This document shows positions 1-7,319 of a stretch of 33,921 nt of DNA, in pieces. Position 1 is the stretch's first letter, and the number at the start of each line of letters is the position of its first letter. This DNA is from JBOFLG01 sp051657745 (GTDB lineage Bacteria > Actinomycetota > Actinomycetes > Actinomycetales > Dermatophilaceae). The notes below the pieces were generated by a model. That model was not told where the DNA came from. It did not search any database and saw only the letters and a list, made by a program, of their open reading frames with translations. Location: positions 1 through 33,921 of the forward strand of contig JBOFLG010000122.1 of NCBI GenBank assembly GCA_051657745.1. Direction: 5' to 3'. A program made the position numbers and the translations under genes.

Positions 1-875
1 TCTCCGGACGGGTCGAACCAGCCGTCGTATCCGCGGACCGACGGGGTGGGATCTTCTCGAATTCGCTGGAGACCACCGGGCCACGGCGTGCCGACCAACT
101 TCTCCAATGCGGGAATTCCAGCCTGGACCTTATCGTCCACGAAATCGAGCCACTTCTGGTCGTCGGGATAACCGACCAGGAGAACCTCGGTGTCTGACAC
201 CATGACCGGGCGCTCCTCGACCTGGGCGGGGTCCCGGAGCGACACCACCGCCCACGATCCGCCGGAATCATCGACGGCGGTCAGGCGGTGGGTTGCGGTG
301 CTCCCAGACTCCGTACTGGTGAAGTCGTCCCGGCTGCTGTCAAATTTCATCGCCGACGGAGCGACCACCTCGACCCGGTTACTCCCGGAGTCCCCGAATC
401 CATACACCGCAAAGGTGGCGTATCCCGGGCCGACCCGAGTCGTGTCGCTCGACCGCGGCGTGGCGCCGGGAGCATCGAAGGTGAGTTCCACGATACGGCG
501 CTCACCGTAGGTCAACCGGGGGAAAGAGATGCGCGCCAGCCGCGTACTCGGGTCATCGGTGCGGCGAAGCGACACCGCGAGGCTGCGCTCACCACTGCGA
601 GCGCGCACATTGGTGGCTCCGGCGGGCACCGGCACGGTGTAACTGTCGAAGTAGTAGAAGACGACGCCGGATGACGTGCTCCGGTTGGGGCTGATGTTCT
701 CGAGGTCAATGGTCACCGTGGCACGCACGGTGGTGCGGGTGGCATCGACGACATACCGGCTCGTCGCTTCGGTGTCCAGACCTTCCTCGGCAATTGCGGG
801 CGGGCTAGTGAGCATCACCCCGGCGATGACCAGCGCGGCCCCGACGACTCCCGTCGCCCAACGCCTGTCCCGCAT
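1..875 (-). CDS. Secreted protein of unknown function, 3' end outside window
   Basis: An open frame of 291 codons runs from ATG at 875 off the left edge without a stop. AGGAAG lies about 8 bases upstream of this ATG. The N-terminus is a clear export signal: RDRR, a hydrophobic stretch (about residues 8–30), then SPPAIAEEG with a likely signal-peptidase cut after AIA. The mature part looks beta-rich and includes SRYVVDATRTTVRATVTIDL and VVFYYFDSYTVPVPAGATNV. The later segment VQAGIPALEKLVGTPWP followed by RGYDGWFDP resembles actinobacterial secreted proteins with a peptidase-MA-like C-terminal half, but the zinc-binding region would lie outside the window. I do not assign a function. The gene points the same way as mutY, disA and radA, with a 220-base gap after mutY, so it may be separately transcribed. 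Confidence 0.8.
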   Translation of the reverse strand, partial: MRDRRWATGVVGAALVIAGVMLTSPPAIAEEGLDTEATSRYVVDATRTTVRATVTIDLENISPNRSTSSGVVFYYFDSYTVPVPAGATNVRARSGERSLAVSLRRTDDPSTRLARISFPRLTYGERRIVELTFDAPGATPRSSDTTRVGPGYATFAVYGFGDSGSNRVEVVAPSAMKFDSSRDDFTSTESGSTATHRLTAVDDSGGSWAVVSLRDPAQVEERPVMVSDTEVLLVGYPDDQKWLDFVDDKVQAGIPALEKLVGTPWPGGLQRIREDPTPSVRGYDGWFDPSG

Positions 876-1095
876 CGGCCACACTTCCTGTCCTATCGAT
901 CCCCGCAGCACCCCACCAGACTGTATTCGGGCGCACGCCGTCCATGCCGCACCGTGGCCCAACCGTGACCTCCCGGAAGCGTGGAGTTGGTCGCGTCCTA
1001 TCGCCGAGCCGGCGCACCGCTCACCCATCGTGGACCCAGCGTGGCGAAGCCCGGAGGCAGGCGAGATCCGCCCCGGGGCCGGGCGGTGGCGGGCG

Positions 1096-2007
1096 TTAGG
1101 CCGGGAGTCGGTAGCGGGTCCCGCCATCAAGCGGCTCGAGCAGCCCGTCCTCGACGAGCGAGGCCAAGCAACGGTCGACCTGGGCCGCATCGACAGCCGT
1201 GACTGCGGCCCGTTCCAGCTCGGCCCGGGGGCGTGGACCGGCAGCGTCCCGCAACGCCTGGAGCACCGCGCCGCGCACCTGCCGGTCGGTGCCATGCCAG
1301 GCCTGTCCACGCCGCCGCGGCCCGACGTCGGGCGGGCTGTCGGCCGCCACCCACGCGCAGTGGTCGCGCACCGGACAGCCGCCACACTGCGGGGCCTGGG
1401 CCCGGCAGACCAGGGCACCAAACTCCATCATCGCGACATTCCACACAGCCGACTCGGCGTCACCCGCCGGCAGCACGGATGCCGCGAGCGCCACCTCGCG
1501 CGCGGTCACGGCCGGGGCGGCCTGCGCGCGCCCCCCGAACAGCCGCGCCAGCACCCGCCGCACGTTGGTGTCGACCACCACGGCGCGCTGACCGAACGCG
1601 AACGCGGCGACCGCGGCAGCGGTGTAGGCGCCCACCCCAGGAAGAGCGCGTAGTGCAGCCTCGTCATCCGGCACCTCGCCGTCGTGGCGCTCGGTGATCG
1701 TGACCGCGGCCTCCCGGAGCCGTAGTGCCCGCCGCGGATAGCCCAGTCGACCCCATGCACGCACCACCTCTCCGGGCGGCTCGGCGGCGAGATCCTGCGG
1801 TGTCGGCCAGCGCGTCATCCATTCGTGCCACACCGGAGCCACCCGGGCCACCGGAGTCTGATGCGACATGAGTTCCGACACGAGCACCCCCCACGGTGTG
1901 GTGGCGGGATGGCGCCACGGCAGCGCCCGCCGGTTCGCTGCGTACCAGAGCGGCAGCCGGTCGTGCAGGACAGCGAGCAGGACAGGGTCGATGGCGGGGG
2001 AAGACAC
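1096..2007 (-). CDS. mutY: A/G-specific adenine DNA glycosylase MutY
   Basis: This is a base-excision repair enzyme that removes adenine mispaired with 8-oxoguanine. The protein is 303 residues from the chosen GTG start, 22 bases after the disA stop. The open frame continues upstream into disA, but that extension is Ser/Gly-rich and unlike the family. Visible signatures are the catalytic glutamate in VSELMSHQT (E45), the helix-hairpin-helix LPGVGAYTA (about 122–130), the catalytic aspartate in VVVDTNVRR (D146), and a 4Fe-4S ligand set C201-x6-C208-x2-C211-x5-C217. The MutT-like C-terminal domain of E. coli MutY is reduced to about 80 residues ending in a winged-helix-like segment, as is usual in short actinobacterial forms. 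The MLQQT motif of E. coli reads MSHQT here. The Shine-Dalgarno is weak, so the start is less sure than the function. Confidence 0.93.
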   Translation of the reverse strand: MSSPAIDPVLLAVLHDRLPLWYAANRRALPWRHPATTPWGVLVSELMSHQTPVARVAPVWHEWMTRWPTPQDLAAEPPGEVVRAWGRLGYPRRALRLREAAVTITERHDGEVPDDEAALRALPGVGAYTAAAVAAFAFGQRAVVVDTNVRRVLARLFGGRAQAAPAVTAREVALAASVLPAGDAESAVWNVAMMEFGALVCRAQAPQCGGCPVRDHCAWVAADSPPDVGPRRRGQAWHGTDRQVRGAVLQALRDAAGPRPRAELERAAVTAVDAAQVDRCLASLVEDGLLEPLDGGTRYRLPA

Positions 2008-2029
2008 AGAGGATGACGCTGACGCGCCG

Positions 2030-3112
2030 CTAGACGTACCGCTCGAGGATGCTCGACTCGGCCAGCCGTGACAGCCCCTCGCGAACCAGCCTGGCCCGAC
2101 CCTCGCCGACACCATCGACGTCCATCAGGTCTTCGATGTTTGCGGCGAGCAACTTCTGCAGGCTGCCGAAATGCCCGACCAGCCGGTCGACAATGGTGCC
2201 CGGAAGACGTGGGACCTTCGAAAGCAGCCGGTATCCCAGTGGGCTGACCGAGGAGTCGAGTGAGTCGCCGACCACGGTAAAGCCGATCGCCCGCGCTCCG
2301 GCAGAGGGGTCGAGTAGCTCCGTGGAGTCGATGGCTGTGAGGTTGGCGACCGCCTCGGCCAGGGCATACGAGCCTCGCGCCTCGGCAAGGTAGTCCCGGA
2401 TGACGAGACCCAGGTCATCGGAGAGCCCGCCGGTAAGTTCCTCGAGTTGCAAGCTGAGCAGGCGGCCGTCCGTGCCGAGCTGGACGACGTAATCGGCGAT
2501 CTCATCCTTGATGCGCCGCACCATCTCAAGGCGTTGCAGCACGTTAGCGACGTCGCGGACGGTGACCAGGTCTTCGATCTCGAGCGCGGACAGCGTGCCG
2601 GTGACCTCATCAAGGCGCGACTTGTACCGTTCCAGGGTCCGCAGGGCTTGATTGGCCCGGGACAGAATGGCGCTGGAGTCCTCGAGCACCACCCGCCGAC
2701 CGCCCACGTAGAGCACGATGATGCGCATCGATTGACTCACCGAGACCACAGGGAATCCGGTTTGCTTGGCGACGCGCTCGGCAGTGCGGTGCCGGGTCCC
2801 CGACTCGCTGGTCTCGATTCGGGCATCAGGGACGAGTTGGGTGGCCGCGCGGAGGACTCGGGTGACCTCGCGGTCGGTAACGATGGCGCCATCCATCTTG
2901 GCGAGTTCGCGCAGCCGGGTGGCCGAGAACTCGACATCGAGGGGGAAGCCGCCCGTGGAGACCTGCTCGACGATCCGGTCACTGCCCAGCACGATCAGGG
3001 CGCCGGTACGGCCACGGAGGATGCGCTCCAGACCGTCCCGTAACTCCGTTCCCGGTGCAACTGCGGCCAAGGTGGCGCGGAGCAACTCGTCATCGGTAGG
3101 CGCGGTGGCCAC
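2030..3112 (-). CDS. disA: DNA integrity scanning diadenylate cyclase DisA
   Basis: Makes cyclic di-AMP from two ATP and scans DNA for branched structures. The N-terminal DAC domain carries the two signature motifs: DGA (residues 74–76, in KMDGAIVTD) and RHR (107–109, in SGTRHRTAERVA). A central helical spine and a C-terminal helix-hairpin-helix DNA-binding part (VDGVGEGRARLV) follow. At 360 residues it matches the family length of about 355–360. I chose GTG at 3112 because GGAGGAGG (3118–3125) sits 5 bases upstream and TDDELLRATLAAVAPGT is the usual N-terminus. An in-frame ATG at 3274 would overlap the radA stop (ATGA) but adds 54 residues not expected in DisA. It follows radA, a pairing known from Bacillus and actinobacteria, where RadA and DisA functions are linked. 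Confidence 0.95.
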   Translation of the reverse strand: MATAPTDDELLRATLAAVAPGTELRDGLERILRGRTGALIVLGSDRIVEQVSTGGFPLDVEFSATRLRELAKMDGAIVTDREVTRVLRAATQLVPDARIETSESGTRHRTAERVAKQTGFPVVSVSQSMRIIVLYVGGRRVVLEDSSAILSRANQALRTLERYKSRLDEVTGTLSALEIEDLVTVRDVANVLQRLEMVRRIKDEIADYVVQLGTDGRLLSLQLEELTGGLSDDLGLVIRDYLAEARGSYALAEAVANLTAIDSTELLDPSAGARAIGFTVVGDSLDSSVSPLGYRLLSKVPRLPGTIVDRLVGHFGSLQKLLAANIEDLMDVDGVGEGRARLVREGLSRLAESSILERYV

Positions 3113-3270
3113 GAACACCTCCTCCACGGGAACGATCCCCCAGCCCGGAGCGGAAGAGGTAGTTCCCCACCATCCTATCCAGCGGTCGGTGGCAACTCGG
3201 CCACTACCCGGCACCGGCGGCGTCAGCACCCACCGACCGCGAGGCTCTGCGAGGGTTCGCGGGCTCCACC

Positions 3271-4677
3271 TCACGTGGTGCCAGCGCGGTCGTCACGGGC
3301 CAGCACGACGGCATCCAGGACCGTGCCGACCTCCACGACCCGCATGCCGTCGGGCACCGGGCCTGCGCCCAGGACTCCGACCGGAGTGACCGCTCGGGTG
3401 AAGCCGAGCCGAGCCGCCTCCGCGAGCCGGCGGTGCGCGCCAGTGACCGGGCGAACCTCTCCGGCAAGCCCGACCTCGCCGAAGGCGACCGTGCCGGCCG
3501 GGAGTGGGCGGTCGGTCAGAGAACCGGCCAGAGCGAGCGCGGCGGCCAGGTCGACGGCGGGCTCGCTGAGCCGCACCCCACCGACGGTGGCGAGATAGAC
3601 GTCGTGGTTGCCGATCGGCGCCTCGGCCCGGCGGGCCAGGACCGCCAGCACCATGTCGACACGGCGGGCGTCGAGACCGGAGGTGGACCGTCGCGGGCTC
3701 CCTCCACCACCGGGAGCCACCAGCGCCTGAACCTCGGTGACGAGCGGCCGCCGACCTTCAAGTGCGACCGTCACGCAGGTGCCGGGAACGGCGACAGTCC
3801 GGCTGGAGAGGAACAGCCCACTCGGGTCGGCGAGCCCGACGATGCCGACATCGGACAGGTCAAAGCAACCGACCTCGTCGGTGGGGCCGAACCGGTTCTT
3901 GACCGCGCGAACCAACCGCAGCCGCGAATGCCGGTCGCCCTCGAACTGCACCACGACATCGACAAGGTGCTCCAGCACCCGCGGGCCGGCGATCGAACCA
4001 TCCTTGGTGACATGACCAACCAGCAAGACCGCAGCGCCCCGCTCCTTGGCGACTCGGATGAGGGATGCCGCGACCTCGCGTACCTGGGCGACGTTGCCGG
4101 CGGCACCCTCGACCTCGGCACTGCAGAGGGTCTGCACCGAGTCGACCACGACCACGTGCGGGTCGAGCTGCTCGATCTGCGCGAGCACCGTGGCCAGGTC
4201 GGTTTCGCTGGCGAGGTAGAGGGCACGGGCCATCGCCTCGATGCGCTCCGCTCGCGCGCGGACCTGGGCGGCCGATTCCTCACCACTGACGTAGAGCACC
4301 CGCCGTTCACCGTCGTGGCCGGTACGCGCGGCTCGGGCGGCGACGTCGAGCAGCAAGGTCGATTTGCCGATGCCCGGCTCTCCGGCCACCAGAACCACAG
4401 CGCCGGGCACCACCCCTCCACCGAGAACCCGATCGAACTCGGGGACGCCGGTTGGGCGCGCCTCGGCGTGGCTGGCATCAACGTCACCGATCGGCAGGAC
4501 CGGACGCGCTGTGGACGCCGCCACGGTGCGACCTGCCGGGGCCCCGCCCATCTCGGCAACCGACCCCCACGCCTGACACTCACCGCAACGCCCCACCCAT
4601 TTCGCGGTCTGCCAGCCGCACTCCGCGCACCGGAACCCGGAGCTCAGACGCGAGGAACGCTTCGACGATATGGGCAT
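3271..4677 (-). CDS. radA: DNA repair protein RadA
   Basis: A RecA-like ATPase that processes recombination branch intermediates. The 468-residue protein has, in order, an N-terminal C4 zinc finger (C17-x2-C20 … C31-x2-C34, FRCAECGWQTAKWVGRCGEC), Walker A GEPGIGKS (99–106), Walker B-like VVVVDSVQT, the RadA-specific KNRFG motif (KNRFGPTDEVG) and a C-terminal Lon-protease-like domain (ALAGSLTDRPLPAGTVAFGEVGLAGE begins within it). ATG at 4677 gives the standard N-terminus just before the zinc finger. The open frame continues upstream to 4824 with no family similarity, and no strong Shine-Dalgarno is visible. It is the first of a radA–disA–mutY series on the minus strand. The 158-base gap to disA suggests disA may also have its own promoter. 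Confidence 0.95.
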   Translation of the reverse strand: MPISSKRSSRLSSGFRCAECGWQTAKWVGRCGECQAWGSVAEMGGAPAGRTVAASTARPVLPIGDVDASHAEARPTGVPEFDRVLGGGVVPGAVVLVAGEPGIGKSTLLLDVAARAARTGHDGERRVLYVSGEESAAQVRARAERIEAMARALYLASETDLATVLAQIEQLDPHVVVVDSVQTLCSAEVEGAAGNVAQVREVAASLIRVAKERGAAVLLVGHVTKDGSIAGPRVLEHLVDVVVQFEGDRHSRLRLVRAVKNRFGPTDEVGCFDLSDVGIVGLADPSGLFLSSRTVAVPGTCVTVALEGRRPLVTEVQALVAPGGGGSPRRSTSGLDARRVDMVLAVLARRAEAPIGNHDVYLATVGGVRLSEPAVDLAAALALAGSLTDRPLPAGTVAFGEVGLAGEVRPVTGAHRRLAEAARLGFTRAVTPVGVLGAGPVPDGMRVVEVGTVLDAVVLARDDRAGTT

Positions 4678-4762
4678 GACCACCACGCTAGGCGGGCGCA
4701 CTGACACTTGGGGCCGCGGCACCACCGCCCGGTCCGCGAACAGCGGCCACTCGTCATCCGGC

Positions 4763-4939
4763 CTACCCAGGGGGCTGCACTGGCGCCAGGTCAGCAGTCG
4801 GTGTCGGCGCGACTGGGTGCTCATTCCCGGTGCGTCGGATGGCCTCGTTGACAGCGTCCGATAGTGACAGCCCCCTCGCCTCCACCAGGGTGAGAACAGC
4901 CATCGTCGCGTCGGGGTCGAGGTCTACGGTCACCTGCAT
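4763..4939 (-). CDS. 58-residue ribbon-helix-helix-like protein (antitoxin-type)
   Basis: A short frame beginning MQVTVDLDPDATMAVLTLVE: one beta strand with alternating residues, followed by a helix and then GLSLSDAVNEAIRRTG. This is the layout of small ribbon-helix-helix DNA-binding proteins such as VapB/DUF2191-type antitoxins. The tail (HPVAPTPTADLAPVQPPG) is Pro-rich. The open frame continues to 5158, but the upstream part would read through the rplI terminator and has no recognisable content. No toxin gene is adjacent: 5' is the rplI terminator and 3' is radA, 85 bases away. There is no convincing Shine-Dalgarno; GCATGCTAAGCCC precedes the ATG. It could be an orphan antitoxin, a small regulator or a co-transcribed partner of radA. 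Confidence 0.6.
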   Translation of the reverse strand: MQVTVDLDPDATMAVLTLVEARGLSLSDAVNEAIRRTGNEHPVAPTPTADLAPVQPPG

Positions 4940-5103
4940 GGGCTTAGCATGCCGCGCACCGGAACGTACCGCGACACTGCGCCCCCACGAGTGGGCCGCG
5001 CCCGACCCGCGCCGCCCTGCACCTCGCCGGTCGTGGGCCGGCCAGCGAGACGACGGGACGGAGCACTCGGGCGTCGCGCGAGTGGTCGGGGTGACCTCGA
5101 GAA

Positions 5104-5130
5104 AGCCCCGGACCACGATGGTCCGGGGCT
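5104..5130 (-). terminator. Intrinsic terminator of the rpsF–ssb–rpsR–rplI operon
   Basis: A perfect 12-bp GC-rich stem (5104–5115 pairing with 5119–5130) with a 3-base loop. On the minus strand it is followed by a short T run (TTTCT). It lies 38 bases beyond the rplI stop codon, the expected place for the operon terminator. Confidence 0.9.
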
Positions 5131-5167
5131 CCCCACACGGATGCCGCTGGTGCGGCATCCGGCATGG

Positions 5168-5614
5168 TCAGCCGGCGATGACGACCAGCCGGATAGTCGC
5201 CTGAACGTCAGGGTGCACGCGGACGAGCGCGGTGTGCTCCCCCACGGTGCGGATTGGGTTGGGGACCTCGATGCGCCTCTTGTCTAGCTCCGGCCCACCG
5301 GCCGCGCGCACGGCCGCGGCGACGTCTGCAGTGGAGACTGCACCGAACAGGCGACCGCCCGAGCCAGCATGGGCGGTGACCCGCACCGGCGTGCTCTCCA
5401 GGTTGCCCTTGATCGAGGTCGCTTCCTCGAGCGACTTCACCGCCCGCACCTCACGGCCACGGGCGAGCGCATCGACCTGTTTCTGGCCGCCCTTGGTCCA
5501 CGCCGTGGCGAGGGCCCGACGGAACAGGAAGTTGCGAGCGTAGCCGTCCTTGACGTCGACGACGTCACCGGCAGCGCCGAGGCCGGAGACCTCGCTGGTG
5601 AGGATGACTTTCAT
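5168..5614 (-). CDS. rplI: 50S ribosomal protein bL9
   Basis: Protein of the large ribosomal subunit near the base of the L1 stalk, binding 23S rRNA. The 148 residues match the usual length. The N-terminal signature MKVILTSEVSGLGAAGDVV and GYARNFLFRRALA is followed by a long charged helix (about residues 40–75) and the C-terminal domain, with VGEHTALVRVHPDV near the end. A purine-rich stretch (GAAAGAAGAAATC) precedes the ATG. It is the last gene of the rpsF–ssb–rpsR–rplI operon. In many actinobacteria dnaB follows rplI; here a terminator follows directly. Confidence 0.97.
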   Translation of the reverse strand: MKVILTSEVSGLGAAGDVVDVKDGYARNFLFRRALATAWTKGGQKQVDALARGREVRAVKSLEEATSIKGNLESTPVRVTAHAGSGGRLFGAVSTADVAAAVRAAGGPELDKRRIEVPNPIRTVGEHTALVRVHPDVQATIRLVVIAG

Positions 5615-5738
5615 GATTTCTTCTTTCGGTCAAACCCGCACCGGGTCCGCGCAAGGTGGCCGAGACGGGTACCGCGACTGGCGTGGGCGGAAGGAATGCG
5701 GATCCCACGCGACGCGTGGGTGGACGTCATTGGGGTTG

Positions 5739-5975
5739 TTAGCGGGACGAACTGGAGTACGGCAGCAGCGCCATCTCGCGCGCGTTCTTCACGGCATTGG
5801 CGATGAGGCGCTGCTCCTGCACTGAGACACCAGTGACTCGACGGGCGCGAATCTTGCCGCGGTCGGAGATGAACTTGCGCAGTAGCGCCGCGTCCTTGTA
5901 ATCGATGTTCTCGACTTTGGCCGCTTTGAGCGGGTTGGCCTTCTTCTTGGGCTTGCGGATGACGGGCTTGGCCAT
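5739..5975 (-). CDS. rpsR: 30S ribosomal protein bS18, cysteine-free form
   Basis: Small-subunit protein that pairs with S6 on the platform. It has 78 residues and the signature IDYKDAALLRKFISDRGKIR and NAREMALLPYSSSSR. It contains no cysteine, so it is the zinc-independent (C-minus) type. In mycobacteria that type is the zinc-starvation paralogue and the operon copy carries cysteines; here the C-minus version sits in the main operon, as I recall for Micrococcales. AAGGAG lies 9 bases before the ATG. A 124-base gap separates it from rplI, and a 6-bp GC hairpin (6019–6034) lies in the gap after ssb. Confidence 0.97.
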   Translation of the reverse strand: MAKPVIRKPKKKANPLKAAKVENIDYKDAALLRKFISDRGKIRARRVTGVSVQEQRLIANAVKNAREMALLPYSSSSR

Positions 5976-6107
5976 CGTGGTGCTCTCCTTCTGCCGGCTG
6001 TGGTGACCAGCGGACGAGCCCTGGGGTCCCAGGGATGGTGTGGTTTATCAGATAGTGGTGACGCCGGCGCCGAGTGGGTGCGACGCCCGTGGATCGTGGA
6101 GCAAACG

Positions 6108-6689
6108 CTAGAACGGCGGCTCGTCGTAGGCCGGTGCCTGGCCCCAGCCGCCGCCCTGCTGGCCGCCGGCGGGTTGACCTTGCGGCTGCTGCGGAGCCTG
6201 CTGTCCAGCCCAGCCGCCCGGCCCGCCGCCCTGAGGTGCCGACCCGCCGCCCTGAGGTGCCGACCCGCCGGTCGCCCAGGGGTCCCGCTGCTGGTTGCCG
6301 CCGAAGCCGCCACCGCCGCTTCCACGCTCAGCCTTGGTGATCTTCGCGGAGGCATACCGCAGCGACGGGCCGACCTCATCGACGTCGAGCTCGACGACGG
6401 TGCGTTTCTCGCCCTCCTTGGTCTCGTACGAGCGCGACTTCAGCCGACCCGTGACGACCACGCGGGTGCCGCGGTTCAGCGACTCAGCGACATTCTCGGC
6501 GGCGTCACGCCAGATGGCGCAGCGCATGAAGAGAGTCTCGCCGTCCTTCCACTCCTGCGACTGCCGGTCGAGCGTGCGCGGCGTGGACGCCACGGTGAAG
6601 TTCGCGACGGCCGCGCCGGAGGGCGTGAACCGCAATTCGGGGTCGGCGGTGAGGTTGCCGATAATGGTGATGGTGGTCTCGCCTGCCAT
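6108..6689 (-). CDS. ssb: Single-stranded DNA-binding protein
   Basis: Binds and protects ssDNA in replication, recombination and repair. The N-terminal OB fold covers about residues 1–115 (TTITIIGNLTADPELRFTPS, MRCAIWRDAAENVAESL, GTRVVVTGRLKSRSYETKEG). A flexible Gly/Gln/Pro-rich linker follows, then the acidic tip YDEPPF that recruits partner proteins. The length of 193 residues is typical for actinobacteria. GGAAGGGA lies 8 bases before the ATG. It sits between rpsF and rpsR in the classical order. The linker contains a 21-base tandem duplication, listed separately. Confidence 0.97.
   Translation of the reverse strand: MAGETTITIIGNLTADPELRFTPSGAAVANFTVASTPRTLDRQSQEWKDGETLFMRCAIWRDAAENVAESLNRGTRVVVTGRLKSRSYETKEGEKRTVVELDVDEVGPSLRYASAKITKAERGSGGGGFGGNQQRDPWATGGSAPQGGGSAPQGGGPGGWAGQQAPQQPQGQPAGGQQGGGWGQAPAYDEPPF
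6229..6270 (-). repeat. 21-base tandem duplication in the ssb linker
   Basis: Two identical 21-base units (6229–6249 and 6250–6270) encode a repeated GGSAPQG-type peptide in the disordered SSB linker. This looks like a simple in-frame slippage duplication. Confidence 0.85.
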
Positions 6690-6737
6690 GAGCTGGTCCC
6701 TTCCGAGTGATGTCTCGTGCGGTCGTGGACCGTGGGC

Positions 6738-7025
6738 TCAGGCGCCGGGGCGCATGAGCTTGGTGCGCATGATCGACTCGCTGAGGCCAAGCTGGCGGTC
6801 GAGTTCCTTGGCGGTGGCCGGCTCGGCGGTGAAGTCGACGACGGCATAGATGCCCTCAGCCTTCTTCTTGATCTCGTACGCGAGTCGTCGACGACCCCAG
6901 ATATCGACGTTGTCGACGGTGCCGCCGTCCTTGGTCACGACCCCGAGGAACCGGTCAAGTGAGGGCTGAACGGTTCGGTCGTCGAGCTCGGGGTCGAGGA
7001 TGACCATGAGTTCATACTGACGCAT
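6738..7025 (-). CDS. rpsF: 30S ribosomal protein bS6
   Basis: Small-subunit protein that forms a heterodimer with S18. From ATG at 7025 the protein is 95 residues (MRQYELMVILDPELDD … SESIMRTKLMRPGA), the normal length. AAAGGAGG (7037–7044) lies 11 bases upstream of this ATG and decides the start over the longer open frame, which begins at 7118 with unrelated residues. It is the first gene of the rpsF–ssb–rpsR–rplI operon. The 294-base region upstream, to the 3' end of ponA, must contain the operon promoter; I could not fix one convincingly. Confidence 0.97.
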   Translation of the reverse strand: MRQYELMVILDPELDDRTVQPSLDRFLGVVTKDGGTVDNVDIWGRRRLAYEIKKKAEGIYAVVDFTAEPATAKELDRQLGLSESIMRTKLMRPGA

Positions 7026-7319
7026 GCGATAACCCGCCTCCTTTGGTCTATAGCGGCCACGGTCTTTCCGTGACAGGAGGGTATGCACTGGCGCCGACGT
7101 GGCCGTGGAGTCGTCCACCGGCCCGGCGCAACCGCATCAGCGTAGCGGCGCCCTGGTCGTGCGCCCAATCCGACACCGCAGCGGGACGGTCCCAGAGTGC
7201 ACCGACCGGGCGACCGCTGGATCTACAGACAGCCTGCCGCCCGATTCCTCCGGACTTCCGGGGGAGCGGGTGGTCCGCACGCAGTGGGTCGCGACCGACT
7301 GAGCACCGACTCGGCAGCG

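Noticed and set aside
676..1653. A 325-codon plus-strand frame opposite mutY and the secreted-protein gene
   Set aside because: No family resemblance, Arg/His/Pro-rich composition typical of an antisense shadow in GC-rich DNA, and it lies opposite two well-supported genes.
3433..4704. A 423-codon plus-strand frame opposite radA
   Set aside because: It mirrors the codon structure of radA and has no recognisable motifs or ribosome-binding site.
6019..6034. GC hairpin between ssb and rpsR as a terminator
   Set aside because: The stem is only 6 bp with a 4-base loop, has no T run, and lies inside a known operon.
7047..7076. Promoter-like pair (CTGTCA, 18-base spacer, TATAGA) in front of rpsF
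   Set aside because: The implied transcription start would fall inside or after the rpsF Shine-Dalgarno, so it cannot drive normal rpsF translation.
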